Assembly: GCA_020073385.1 (NCBI GenBank)
Contig: JAIQFH010000040.1
Span: 1 to 64,000, forward strand
Reading direction: 5' to 3'
From: Terriglobia bacterium
GTDB lineage: Bacteria; Acidobacteriota; Terriglobia; Terriglobales; Acidobacteriaceae
DNA: 64,000 nucleotides
Shown: positions 8,807-17,918 of the stretch, in pieces
Layout: each line of letters starts with the position of its first letter
Position numbering within the stretch: the first letter of the stretch is position 1
Notes under the pieces: generated by a model
What the model was told of the DNA's origin: nothing
The model's input: only the letters and a program-made list of their open reading frames with translations
Databases searched by the model: none
Translations under genes and position numbers: made by a program

Positions 8807-10056
8807 CCTCCCCTAGTCATCCCTGGCGTTTTTCTGATGTAGATAAACATCCCGATGAGCATACCAACGGCAATGGCTATGGGGAGGTCGGTGACGATGG
8901 TCAAGAGAGATGTTGCAACCCACGCAGCTGCTCCAAGAATTGGAGCCTTGATCAGGTGGGGGAATTCCTGCCAATTCGTCATGCTGAAGACGCTTGACAG
9001 AATAAGCACAGATATCACCGACAGCGGAATGAACCGAAAGAGAGGGGCCATGAGAAGCAGGGACACGACAAGGAAAACCGCTTGTAGGATACCTGCGATG
9101 GGAGTTTGCGCACCGAGGCGCGCGTTGTTGAAGGTGTGGGAGGAGACACCAGAAGCAGGTAGCCCCCCGGCGAAAGCAGAAGCTACATTTACGCCGCCTT
9201 GCACAAAGAGCTCACCATTCGAATTGAAGCGTTCGCCAGTGACGTTGGCTGCGAGGTCCACAGCTTGGAACGACTCGATGGCGACCAGAGTTGCTATCGC
9301 GAACCCCTGGGCAAGAATGCTGCCGAGCAGATCAAGCCTGAAGGCTCCAGCCGGATACAAGTGGAATGATCTTAGGTCTGATCTGAAGAGCGATCCGATA
9401 GTGCGCACCGGGAAATGCCCGAACTTCACCAACAAAGCTCCCGTGGTAATCGCGAGCAGGCTGGCTGGAATGTACCTGGATGCTATTCTGCACGCCATTA
9501 TCAGTATCAGGGTCGCAAAGGCCAAAATGACTGCGTGCGGCTCGATCTGCACTGGATATCGTATAAGCGTTAGCGCTGTCCGGGGGACTGGATCGGTGAC
9601 GATTTGCGAACCGATGCCAAGAAGCGCGGGGACTTGCTGGCTAACGACAAGGACTGCGATACCGGTCGAGAAACCGACGACGACAGGACGCGGAAGCATT
9701 CGGATGCCTTCTCCAAGGCCGATTGCCCCGAAAAACACCAAGAGAACGCCCGCTGACAACGTCGACAGAGACAGAGCGATGAATCCTTCCCGGGCGACGA
9801 TGCTCGACGCAACTGCGACGAAGACAACGTTCGGCGCGGTAATGCGAATCTTGGAATCTCCAAACACTGAAGCTAGAAGCCCAGCGATGGCCGCACAGGA
9901 AATTCCATAAAGGGGATGTAATCCAGTAGCAACTGCGATGGCGATGGCGAGTGGAAAGATCTGCAAGGCGAGAACCAGGGCGGCGAACGCGTCTGAGCGG
10001 AAGCGAAAACGGTCGTAGTAGCTAAGGCAGACCACCGACTTGGGCAGCCATGTCAT
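8791..10056 (-). CDS. SulP-family anion transporter, lacking the STAS domain
   Basis: 421 residues. It begins MTWLPKSVVCLSYYDRF, like the other SulP in the locus, and holds the hydrophobic SulP core with GLHPLYGISCAAIAGLLAS and RPVVVGFSTGIAVLV. It stops right after the last membrane helix (MFIYIRKT), where the paralogue at 17.9 kb continues into about 150 more residues with STAS. The final residues (TRGGGGRP) are encoded by the GC-rich 3' flank of DUF932-like copy 1. The C-terminus was therefore most likely removed by that repeat. SulP proteins carry sulfate, bicarbonate or similar anions; the substrate is unknown and function without STAS is uncertain. Confidence 0.85.
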   Translation of the reverse strand: MTWLPKSVVCLSYYDRFRFRSDAFAALVLALQIFPLAIAIAVATGLHPLYGISCAAIAGLLASVFGDSKIRITAPNVVFVAVASSIVAREGFIALSLSTLSAGVLLVFFGAIGLGEGIRMLPRPVVVGFSTGIAVLVVSQQVPALLGIGSQIVTDPVPRTALTLIRYPVQIEPHAVILAFATLILIMACRIASRYIPASLLAITTGALLVKFGHFPVRTIGSLFRSDLRSFHLYPAGAFRLDLLGSILAQGFAIATLVAIESFQAVDLAANVTGERFNSNGELFVQGGVNVASAFAGGLPASGVSSHTFNNARLGAQTPIAGILQAVFLVVSLLLMAPLFRFIPLSVISVLILSSVFSMTNWQEFPHLIKAPILGAAAWVATSLLTIVTDLPIAIAVGMLIGMFIYIRKTPGMTRGGGGRP

Positions 10057-10162
10057 ATTTCGAACCGCTTAGTTTGCTGTGTCCTGAGCACGTCAGAATC
10101 CCCGCCTCGATCAGGCGGAGACTCCGTGAATCCCTTACCACGCCAAAGATCCGAATTGCGTG

Positions 10163-11032
10163 TCAACCCGCGCGGTCGTTGTGCAGTCGTTCAGCTAGAC
10201 GTCCGAGCGCGAGCAGGATTCCTTGCAGCAGAGCTTGCGGGCGGGGAGGACATCCCGGAATGTAAACATCAACCGGAAGCACCTTGTCCACGCCGCCCAG
10301 GGACGCGTAGTTCTCGCCGAAAATGCCACCGCTGATGCCGCAAGCGCCAACCGCAACGACTACCTTCGGTTCCGCCATCGCTCGATGGGTTTTCAAAAGC
10401 GCTAGCTCCATGTTTCGTGTGACGGGGCCGGAGACCAGCAGCATGTCGGCATGACGAGGAGATGCGACAAAGTGAATTCCGAAGCGCTCGATGTCATAGA
10501 TAGGATTGTTTAGCGCGACAATCTCCAGCTCGCATCCGTTGCATGATCCTGCGTCCACTTCGCGGATAGCCAGGGACCGACCGAGGATTTTGTGGATTGT
10601 TCCGCGGGCTTTCTGCCCAAGGCTCTCGACATCGGTTTCCGCCTTCACCACGTGGCGATCAACTCTACGCAAACCGTCGTGGATACGGTCAGCATTCAGT
10701 GCGTATTCCGCGGTAAGGACGAGGTTGCTGCGTTCTGCAGTTGCCAGTTCAAATTCTTGGGTGATGTGCACTGCTTGATCAGAGGACGCCTCAGCGCACA
10801 GGCCACAGAAGACGCACAGGCCGTAATCGACAGTGACTCTCCGCGAATCGCCCTTGTCGCTTAAGGATATGGCTCCGGTTGGACACACCTCCGCGGCAGG
10901 TCGCGCGTCCTTCCATTTTTCGAAGTCGAAACTCGGCCGTCCACGAAATCGGTCGGAGATCCGAGCGGGCTGCGCCGGGTAGTTGACCGTTACGGTGCCC
11001 GTACTCAGCGTCTTTTGAAGGATTTTGAACAT
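10163..11032 (-). CDS. Fused ferredoxin / hydrogenase-4-type small subunit (HyfI/HycG-like)
   Basis: 289 residues from MFKILQKTLSTGTVTVNYP. ATG at 11032 follows the preceding stop by 2 bases. Residues about 30-90 carry one 4Fe-4S site (EVCPTGAI plus CVFCGLC), like a shortened HycF/NuoI. The rest is a NuoB/HycG-type subunit with all four ligands of the proximal 4Fe-4S cluster: SCNGCE, GACGISGG and PGCPPRP. In respiratory complexes this subunit passes electrons next to the large subunit. Fusing the ferredoxin to it is compact and unusual. Electron donor and acceptor are unknown, since the partner subunit lacks Ni-Fe ligands. Confidence 0.88.
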   Translation of the reverse strand: MFKILQKTLSTGTVTVNYPAQPARISDRFRGRPSFDFEKWKDARPAAEVCPTGAISLSDKGDSRRVTVDYGLCVFCGLCAEASSDQAVHITQEFELATAERSNLVLTAEYALNADRIHDGLRRVDRHVVKAETDVESLGQKARGTIHKILGRSLAIREVDAGSCNGCELEIVALNNPIYDIERFGIHFVASPRHADMLLVSGPVTRNMELALLKTHRAMAEPKVVVAVGACGISGGIFGENYASLGGVDKVLPVDVYIPGCPPRPQALLQGILLALGRLAERLHNDRAG

Positions 11033-11034
11033 CG

Positions 11035-12639
11035 CTATCGGTCCGTTCCTGAGTAGGAAAGATTGAAACTCTTGTTGATCACCGGGAAATCCGCAATGAT
11101 GTTTCCCTGGACCGCTTCGACCAGGGCTGGCCAGTTGTTCAGCGATGGGTCTTTGATCTTGCAGCGTTCGAGATGATTGTCGGGCCCCGTACGAATCCAA
11201 TGGATGATTTCCCCGCGCCATCCTTCAACGGCGCTCAGCGCACAGCGGTCTGACGGGATGGCCGGTACGGGTACACGGAACTCCCTGCGTAGACCATCAG
11301 CCATAGCCTTCCGGACGATACCAATGGATTCGTTCACCTCATCGATGCGGACCTGCATCCGGTGCCAAACGTCTCCAGCCTGGTAGACGGGGACACGGAA
11401 TGGGTAGCGAGAATACGCGGCGTAAGGATGATCGCGCCGTACGTCGAGATCGACCCCCGAGGCACGTCCTCCCACGCCCACGATGCCCAGATCCCGTGCC
11501 TTGTCAGGCCGCAAGACTCCTGTCTGTTCCAGACGGTCGCGGGTGGATTCGGACCTGTCAATCAGACTGATCAGGTCCTGAAATTCGCGCGCGAAAGAGT
11601 CGACTGCATTGAGCAGAATATCCAGTTGCGCCTGGTCCCAGCCCCTGCGCACGCCGCCGACGCAAACCATGCCGCGCAATAGGCGGCTGCCAGTCAACTG
11701 CTCGTTTAAGGTGACCATCATCTCCTTCAAACGGCTGGCATGGGCATTCGCAATGACGAAGCCAACATCGGTCGCAATGGCCCCAATGTCGCCGACATGA
11801 TTGCAGAGTCTCTCTAATTCCAGCAGGATGGTCCGCATCGCCAGACCGCGCAGCGGCACTTCAATGTTGGCCGCGCGTTCGATGGCCTGACAAAAGGCGG
11901 TGCCGTGAGAAAAACTCGAGTCTCCCGAAATGCTCTCTGCCAGAAAGACAGCTTTGTGCACAGGCAACTTTTCAAAAAGCTTTTCGGTGCCCTTATGGGT
12001 ATAGAACATGCGGAGTTGCAGATAGAGGATGGGTTCACCGGCCACCGCGAAGTTGAAGTGGCCGGGCTCGATGATCCCAGCGTGGACCGGGCCTACCGGC
12101 ACCTGAAAGACACCTTCCCCCAAAGCTGGCCGGTAGATATGGCGTTCTCCCTCAAAGGGCGGTAGCATGGTTTCGAGAGCAAAGTCCTTGCGCAAGGGAT
12201 AAACGTCTGGCCAATTGTCATGCAAGGCGACCCGGCGGGGATTCGGGTGTCCCACGGCCTTCAGACCAAACCAATCCTGAATTTCGCGTTCTTGCCAGTT
12301 CACTGCGGGTAGTTGGGCGGAAAGCGCCGGAAACTCAAGGCTGTCGGATTGTACCGGAGCCTGCACGATCAAATACGGAGCACTATCCTTTTGTTCGAAG
12401 ACATAGTAGTTGAAGAAAACGCCTTTTGCTGCACGCCGGTCTTCGGCGAATACCGTAACTAGCCTTGCGCCGAACTCATCCCGCAGGTGTTGCGTAAGGG
12501 GCCGGATGTCGGGATCGCTGAGGAGAAGATAGATTTCGTCTTCGCGGTCGGCACGCACAGACTGAACCTGCGAGCCCAGCTTCTGCCGCAGAGCTTCAAA
12601 CATTGCGGACGTTGTTGCGGACGTTGCTTGCATCATCAT
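11035..12639 (-). CDS. NuoCD/HycE-like large subunit without Ni-Fe ligands (Ehr type)
   Basis: 534 residues: a NuoC-like N-terminal domain (about 1-160; WQEREIQDWFGLKAVGHPNP) fused to a NuoD/HycE-like catalytic-fold domain. Where group 4 hydrogenases have RxCGxC, this protein has ESISGDSS (about 235-242). Where they have DPCxxC it has DPSLNN (about 497-502). All four metal-binding Cys are therefore replaced, and hydrogen chemistry at a Ni-Fe site is excluded. Family members with this loss are known as energy-converting hydrogenase-related complexes. Its ATG overlaps the stop of the HyfF gene by 4 bases. Confidence 0.9.
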   Translation of the reverse strand: MMMQATSATTSAMFEALRQKLGSQVQSVRADREDEIYLLLSDPDIRPLTQHLRDEFGARLVTVFAEDRRAAKGVFFNYYVFEQKDSAPYLIVQAPVQSDSLEFPALSAQLPAVNWQEREIQDWFGLKAVGHPNPRRVALHDNWPDVYPLRKDFALETMLPPFEGERHIYRPALGEGVFQVPVGPVHAGIIEPGHFNFAVAGEPILYLQLRMFYTHKGTEKLFEKLPVHKAVFLAESISGDSSFSHGTAFCQAIERAANIEVPLRGLAMRTILLELERLCNHVGDIGAIATDVGFVIANAHASRLKEMMVTLNEQLTGSRLLRGMVCVGGVRRGWDQAQLDILLNAVDSFAREFQDLISLIDRSESTRDRLEQTGVLRPDKARDLGIVGVGGRASGVDLDVRRDHPYAAYSRYPFRVPVYQAGDVWHRMQVRIDEVNESIGIVRKAMADGLRREFRVPVPAIPSDRCALSAVEGWRGEIIHWIRTGPDNHLERCKIKDPSLNNWPALVEAVQGNIIADFPVINKSFNLSYSGTDR

Positions 12640-14135
12640 CCACCCACCACGATGCCGACCGCATTCTGAATCAGCCTAAACAATGGGGCAGGTATCCAAA
12701 ACCCCATCACGAGAATAACCCCAGCCAAGCCCGCGACAGAGTACCTCTTCCAGCCGCACATGTTAGCCTGAGGAACGCCCGGGTCGTCGCCGAGGACTAG
12801 ATTTGCAATGTGCACGAGGAAGCCGGAAAAAATCAACACGAGAAAACAGACGAACAAAACCGACAGCACAAGAGAGCCGCTGCTGAACCCTGCCCGCAGA
12901 ATGGTGAACTCACTCTGGAAGAAGCTGAAAGGAGGCGAGCCCGTGACCGCAAGCGTCACCATGAGAAAAGCCGCTCCGGTCAACGGCATTGAATGAATCA
13001 AGCCGCCCTTCGCCTTGCGGAACAAGTCCGTCTTGAGGTGTTGCTGGACGTTTCCGGCGCAGAAAAACAGCAAGGGTTTGGTCACGGAATGAAAGGTCAT
13101 ATGCAGAAGCATGCCCAGGATACCCAGGGGGCCTCCGAAACCAAGCGCCAGCACCATGATTCCGCTATGGTCGATGCTCGAATAGGCCAGGAGCCGCCGA
13201 AAGTTCTTCTGCACCAGGATGAAGGGGACGGCCACTCCCATCGAGAGCAGCCCGAACAGAATGAGGAGCCGCGACCCAAACTGCGGCCCAAGGCATTTCG
13301 AACTAAGGATGTAGAACCGGATCAGAGCGTAGAGGGCGCAGTTGAGCACTCCGGTAGCGAGCATCGCTGCCCCCGGGATCGGCGCTTCGCTATAAGCGTC
13401 TGGCTTCCAGGTGTGCATGGGAGCGATGCCGGCCTTGGTTCCATAGCCCAGAAGAACAAGGATAAAAGCCAGCCGCATGGTCGGCTGGTCAAAGTGGCCG
13501 GCGTTTTCGGCGAGAACGGACCAGTTCAGACCCGCCAGCGTGTCGGTACCGAGAGCCCCATAAGCGGAGTAGTAGGTCAGAATCGTGCCGAACAACGCCA
13601 TGGAGAGGCCGACGCCGCCAATGATGGCGTACTTCCAGGCAGCTTCCAGAGATGTTTCGCGCCCATAAAACATGACGAGGAAGACCGACGCCAGTGTGGT
13701 TCCTTCGACGGCTACCCAGAGGATGCCGAGGTTGTTCGCGAGTGCGACCAGGATCATGGAGAAAACAAACAGAGGCGTAAGAGTGTAGTACTCTCGCAGT
13801 TTTTGGACACCAAAGCGGCCGCCCACTTCCTCGGCCTCTTGTAGAACTCCGCTGCTCTCGTCGTGACGAAAATAGCCGACCGCATAGACAGAGCAGACTA
13901 GAGCCACAAACGCCGACAAAAGCACGACCAGCGCACTAAGAGCGTCGGCATAGAAGAACCCGTTCCAGAGTGAAACGGAACCGTTCCGAAGCACTTGAGC
14001 GACCAACACGGCGGCCATACCAAATAGAATTGCGAAGGCGGCAAGATTGATCACTTCCATCATGTGCCTTCTTCGCAGCAAGAAGGCCAAGGGGCCGGCG
14101 GCCAAAGGAACGATAAGGAGTGCGAGCAAAATCAT
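12636..14135 (-). CDS. HyfF-like antiporter-type membrane subunit
   Basis: 499 residues, about 14 TM helices, of the NuoL/M/N family. Visible are the TM5 glutamate region (WVAVEGTTLASVFLVMF), the conserved Lys in YGTKAGIAPMHTWKPDAY, and the later Lys in KNFRRLLAYSSIDHSGIM. These residues form the proton or sodium path in complex I and Hyf-type complexes. The fit to hydrogenase-4 component F is better than to NuoL. Stop and start overlap the next gene (ATGA), and the upstream HyfE-like gene ends 8 bases before it. Confidence 0.9.
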   Translation of the reverse strand: MILLALLIVPLAAGPLAFLLRRRHMMEVINLAAFAILFGMAAVLVAQVLRNGSVSLWNGFFYADALSALVVLLSAFVALVCSVYAVGYFRHDESSGVLQEAEEVGGRFGVQKLREYYTLTPLFVFSMILVALANNLGILWVAVEGTTLASVFLVMFYGRETSLEAAWKYAIIGGVGLSMALFGTILTYYSAYGALGTDTLAGLNWSVLAENAGHFDQPTMRLAFILVLLGYGTKAGIAPMHTWKPDAYSEAPIPGAAMLATGVLNCALYALIRFYILSSKCLGPQFGSRLLILFGLLSMGVAVPFILVQKNFRRLLAYSSIDHSGIMVLALGFGGPLGILGMLLHMTFHSVTKPLLFFCAGNVQQHLKTDLFRKAKGGLIHSMPLTGAAFLMVTLAVTGSPPFSFFQSEFTILRAGFSSGSLVLSVLFVCFLVLIFSGFLVHIANLVLGDDPGVPQANMCGWKRYSVAGLAGVILVMGFWIPAPLFRLIQNAVGIVVGG

Positions 14136-14143
14136 ACGTTGTC

Positions 14144-14830
14144 TTACTCTCTCAACTTCCGCAGTTTGCTGACGTCCATGGAGTCGAACGTCTCACGGAT
14201 GCGGAAGACGAGAATGCCGAGGACCATGACCGCGACCAGAACATCAAAAAAGATCCCAATCTCAACCACCAAGGGCATTCCATAGGTCAATGAGATGGCG
14301 GCCAGAAGGAGGCCGTTTTCGAGCGACAGCAGCCCCAGCACCTGCGTCAACGCCTTGCGGCGGTTCACCATGGTAAAAAAGCCAATCAGGAACAGCGCGA
14401 TGGCGACAGCGAGTGTGTTGTGTCCCAGTGCCGCTCGGGCAGAAGTCTCTTCGGGATGGTAGAAAGATTCCGCGACCACGTAGCCCAACAACGTCAGGCC
14501 TCCTGTGACCAGGATTGACAGCGGAACATTGATCAGCGGCTCAATCTCGCGCCGGATTCCGATTCTCCCCACTAGGCGCTCGAGCAAGCGGGGAAGCAGT
14601 CCCGCTTTCAAGAAGACCGTGAGCAGCGCGACGACATAGATGTGGCTGGCCTGGTTGAAATAGGCGATGACGGCCGCGATCGCCCCCAAGAGAAACGACT
14701 GCACCGCGAAAATGCGAATGCTCGAAATGATCCAGCGCTGTCCCACTGCTGCGATCTGGAGCACTAGAACCAGGGCCGCCATCAGGGTGATGATTCGGTT
14801 GCCAAGCTCCGGGTTGGGGACAAAGTGCAT
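14144..14830 (-). CDS. HyfE-like membrane subunit (NuoK-related)
   Basis: 228 residues with about seven TM helices and no hydrophilic domain. The C-terminal half contains LGLLSLENGLLLAAISL with the membrane-embedded Glu shared with NuoK, and the end FRIRETFDSMDVSKLRKL is typical of hydrogenase-4 component E. It is roughly twice the size of NuoK because of an N-terminal helix bundle, as in HyfE. It lies between the HyfC- and HyfF-like genes with 8-base spacers, so co-translation in a fixed ratio is likely. Confidence 0.9.
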   Translation of the reverse strand: MHFVPNPELGNRIITLMAALVLVLQIAAVGQRWIISSIRIFAVQSFLLGAIAAVIAYFNQASHIYVVALLTVFLKAGLLPRLLERLVGRIGIRREIEPLINVPLSILVTGGLTLLGYVVAESFYHPEETSARAALGHNTLAVAIALFLIGFFTMVNRRKALTQVLGLLSLENGLLLAAISLTYGMPLVVEIGIFFDVLVAVMVLGILVFRIRETFDSMDVSKLRKLRE

Positions 14831-14838
14831 GCGCGGCC

Positions 14839-15780
14839 TCAGAACAGAAATGTCGAGATGAGCGCGAGCGCTCCAAGGATGAAAGCAACCATGAGCAATT
14901 CCGGCACTCGAAACAGACGCAACTTCGCGTTCGTGGTTTCAACCAGAACAATCATGCACGCGAGCATAAGCAACTTCGCAAGATAGAAAACCAGACCCAC
15001 ACCGACCGTTTGGGCCGTCCAGTTGGAACTCAACCCGAACGGGAAGAACGTGTTGACCAGCAGAGTCATGAGCACCAGTTGCTTGATCGAAGCGCCCCAC
15101 TCGATCAAAGCGAGATACGGTCCCGAATACTCGAGGACCATAGCCTCGTGGATCATAGTCAATTCGAGATGGGTCGCCGGGTTGTCTACCGGGATCCGGC
15201 CGGTCTCGGCAATCAGCACGATGAAGAGCGCCGCGAATGCCAGCATCTGCGACGGCGCCAGAAACCTCCAGCTCTGGCCGACCGCAACTTTCGCCATTTC
15301 ACTCAGGTTGGTCGAGTTGGCTCCCAGGGCGACCGTGAAAATCGCCAGCATCATGGCCGGCTCCGCGATTGCGGAAATAGTCATCTCCCGGCTACTGCCC
15401 AAACCACCGAACGAACTTCCGGTGTCGAGCCCGCCAAGGGCGAGGAAGAAGCGACCAAGCGCCAAAAGATAGACCACCGCGAGCACGCCACCGAACAGGC
15501 TAAAAGGGGCATGGGTCGTGGTCATGGGAATCATGAGTCCGACCAGCGTGGCCGTCCCAAAGACCACGTAGGGAGTCACAGTGAAAATCCACGACGCCGT
15601 CTCCGGGATCACCATTCCCTTGCGCAGCAACTTGAAGATGTCGCGGTAGGATTGCAGGACGCCCGGCCCGCGGCGGGTCTGAAGTCTAGCCTTCAGCGTC
15701 TTGATCATGCCGCTGAGCAAGGGAGCGACGAGCAGTAACAGCACTAACTGCAGCCCCGAGTTGGTGAGCAATTCGGTCAC
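14839..15780 (-). CDS. HyfC/HycD-like membrane subunit (NuoH-related)
   Basis: 313 residues, about eight TM helices. The NuoH/HycD signature lies early: LQTRRGPGVLQSYRDIFKLL. The later stretch GRIPVDNPATHLELTMIHEA is the conserved quinone-chamber loop of this family. A GTG start at 15780 overlaps the preceding HyfB stop as GTGA; the longer frame upstream is the HyfB gene in another register. This subunit anchors the soluble Fe-S arm to the antiporter subunits. Confidence 0.9.
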   Translation of the reverse strand: MTELLTNSGLQLVLLLLVAPLLSGMIKTLKARLQTRRGPGVLQSYRDIFKLLRKGMVIPETASWIFTVTPYVVFGTATLVGLMIPMTTTHAPFSLFGGVLAVVYLLALGRFFLALGGLDTGSSFGGLGSSREMTISAIAEPAMMLAIFTVALGANSTNLSEMAKVAVGQSWRFLAPSQMLAFAALFIVLIAETGRIPVDNPATHLELTMIHEAMVLEYSGPYLALIEWGASIKQLVLMTLLVNTFFPFGLSSNWTAQTVGVGLVFYLAKLLMLACMIVLVETTNAKLRLFRVPELLMVAFILGALALISTFLF

Positions 15781-17822
15781 TTGCGCACTCCGAACAGCAA
15801 AAGTAAGACGAGAGTTACGAAGATGTAGGCCAAGTAGGCATGAATGCTTCCCGCCTGAATGGTCCGCATTCTGCTGGAAATCCGGAAGATGAACTCTTGC
15901 AGAGGAGCATACAGCCACTTCTCGAACGTCGGTTCGATTTCACTCTCGAAACGGATCTCTTTGGGAAAATACGGCGATACATCGAAGACGGCTTGAATTT
16001 CGCGCCGCGGCTTGTATAGGACGGAGAAGATCATCCGCAGCGCTTTCGAGAATCCGGTGGCGGTGTATTCATTTTCTTCCGAAAGCGCGGGCAAGCCGCA
16101 GTCCCACACCGGGCCGCTTTTGCGCCCGAACCGCCTCGTCGCCCTCGACACCAAGAGAGCTGCGGGAAGCGCCAGAGTCAGGAGGCCGACCGCGATGATT
16201 GCGGTGGACACGGTGCCGCTGTGGGGCGTGCCAGCGGAAAGCACGAATCCACCACCGGTAATGAGATTGGCGACGACTCGCTGTCCAAGCAGCTGCTCCG
16301 TCATCGCGTTGAACACCGGGAGGAACCAGGTGACGCCCAACCCCAAGCTTACGCAACCTACGGTCAGGGTGCCCATGCCCACGAGCATCGAACGCGGCGC
16401 CTCGTGCGCATGGCTAGCCTCCGCGCCGCGAGGTAGAGCAAGAAATGTGATGGCGAAGGCCTTCACAAAGCACGCCGCCGCCAGGGCGCCGGTCAGCGCC
16501 AGCATTGAACCGGCCAGCGGAAATAAAATTCGCGTCAACCCTCCAGTCGCGCCAAAACCTGCGAGCAGACTCTGGTAAGTCAGCCATTCACTGACAAATC
16601 CGTTCAGTGGGGGAAGGCCGGAGATGGCCACCGCGCCAATCAGGAAACAGAAAGCAGTTACCGGCATGGGACGGATGAGGCCGCCCATTTCCTCCATGTT
16701 GCGCGCTCCGGTCGAATGGAGCACGGAACCGGCTCCCAGGAACAGGAGACACTTGAAGATGGCATGGTTCAGGGTGTGAAACATTGCCGCGATCAGGGCC
16801 ACTCCCGCGAGCAGCGGATGCCCCGCCACACGGAAGATCAAAGCGGCACCCAAGCCCATAAGAATGATGCCGATGTTCTCGATGCTGTGGTAGGCCAGGA
16901 GCCGTTTGAGATCATGCTCCATTAAGGCATACAAGACGCCCAAAACGGCGGAGACGACTCCCACGATGAGCACTGCCAGGCCCGCCCAGGATGGCACGCC
17001 TCCCAGCGAATCCAAGAAAATGCGCGTCATGCCATAAATGCCGGCCTTGATCACGATGCCGGAAAGTAGAGCCGACGCATTGCTTGGCGCCACCGGGTGG
17101 GCGGCAGGCAACCAAATATGAAAGGGGATGACTCCTGCCTTAATACCAAAGCCCAAGAAGAAAAGAACAAACGCAGCGGACTGGCGGGCGCTGGACAAAT
17201 GCGCGGCGGCGGTGTGAAAGCTAGCGAACTCGGCGCTGCCGCTCCCCTGGATCAAAAGAGCGAAACCAAGTAGCAAACACCCAACATCGGCATGCGCCAT
17301 GATGATGTAAAGCAATCCCGCTTGCCGGCTCTCCCTTTGTTCGTGGTAAAACGCCACCAATCCGTAGGCGGCAAGCGCCCCCACTTCCCATCCGATCAAG
17401 AACAAGAAGGCATTGGCGGCTGTAAAGACAATGGTCAAGCTGAGAAGCAGGAGGTGGAACAAGAAACCAAAGAAGCCGATGTTCCTCTTGCCCTCGAATT
17501 CTTTCAGATAGCCGAATGAGTAGACTGAAACAGCGATCGTAAGAATCGCCAGGATTAGGTTAAAGAAACCGCCCAGAGCATCGTAGGAGAAGCTATAGGC
17601 AAAGAGCGGAATGCCCGAGGGAACCGACCAGTGGACTGGAGTTCCTTGCAGGATGCCGAGAACGGCAGCGAGCCCTCCCAGGGCACCGCCCGCCAAGGCC
17701 GCACCACAACAAATATTGCGAGCCATGGACGGTCGTCGCCAACTCGCGAGCGAAGCGACGCCGCCCGCAGCATAAGCTGCAAGACTAAGTGCGAAGGCCG
17801 CGCTGACCGGAAACGTGTTCAT
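15777..17822 (-). CDS. HyfB-like antiporter-type membrane subunit
   Basis: 681 residues, about 16 TM helices, of the NuoL/HyfB family. Key features are the TM5 Glu (LIGWEVGALAAYGLVAF), Lys in FGIKAGVIPFHIWLPAAHPV, and HDLKRLLAYHSIENIGI. The C-terminal extension (FEKWLYAPLQEFIFRISSRM) has a lateral-helix character as in HyfB/HycC. With HyfF it gives the complex two candidate ion channels. First gene of the tightly overlapping block hyfB-C-E-F-G-I; the SulP gene upstream ends 96 bases before it. Confidence 0.9.
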   Translation of the reverse strand: MNTFPVSAAFALSLAAYAAGGVASLASWRRPSMARNICCGAALAGGALGGLAAVLGILQGTPVHWSVPSGIPLFAYSFSYDALGGFFNLILAILTIAVSVYSFGYLKEFEGKRNIGFFGFLFHLLLLSLTIVFTAANAFLFLIGWEVGALAAYGLVAFYHEQRESRQAGLLYIIMAHADVGCLLLGFALLIQGSGSAEFASFHTAAAHLSSARQSAAFVLFFLGFGIKAGVIPFHIWLPAAHPVAPSNASALLSGIVIKAGIYGMTRIFLDSLGGVPSWAGLAVLIVGVVSAVLGVLYALMEHDLKRLLAYHSIENIGIILMGLGAALIFRVAGHPLLAGVALIAAMFHTLNHAIFKCLLFLGAGSVLHSTGARNMEEMGGLIRPMPVTAFCFLIGAVAISGLPPLNGFVSEWLTYQSLLAGFGATGGLTRILFPLAGSMLALTGALAAACFVKAFAITFLALPRGAEASHAHEAPRSMLVGMGTLTVGCVSLGLGVTWFLPVFNAMTEQLLGQRVVANLITGGGFVLSAGTPHSGTVSTAIIAVGLLTLALPAALLVSRATRRFGRKSGPVWDCGLPALSEENEYTATGFSKALRMIFSVLYKPRREIQAVFDVSPYFPKEIRFESEIEPTFEKWLYAPLQEFIFRISSRMRTIQAGSIHAYLAYIFVTLVLLLLFGVRK

Positions 17823-17918
17823 GAACCCTGTTTGCCATTACCCATGCAGCATCCTCGTTAGCTTAGAACAGTTGCATCTGCGAGCGTCAATTTCGGATCG
17901 CTGACATCTACTACTTAG

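Noticed and set aside
8855-9910. Long plus-strand open frame antisense to the truncated SulP gene
   Set aside because: It mirrors the codon pattern of the SulP gene; the translated sequence has no family features.
12993-13844. Long plus-strand open frame antisense to the HyfF-like gene
   Set aside because: Charged low-complexity translation complementary to hydrophobic membrane codons; the HyfF-like frame is clearly the real one.
10163-17822. Calling the Hyf-like genes a functional hydrogenase or formate hydrogenlyase
   Set aside because: Ni-Fe ligands are absent in the large subunit, and no formate dehydrogenase or hydrogenase-maturation gene is in the window.
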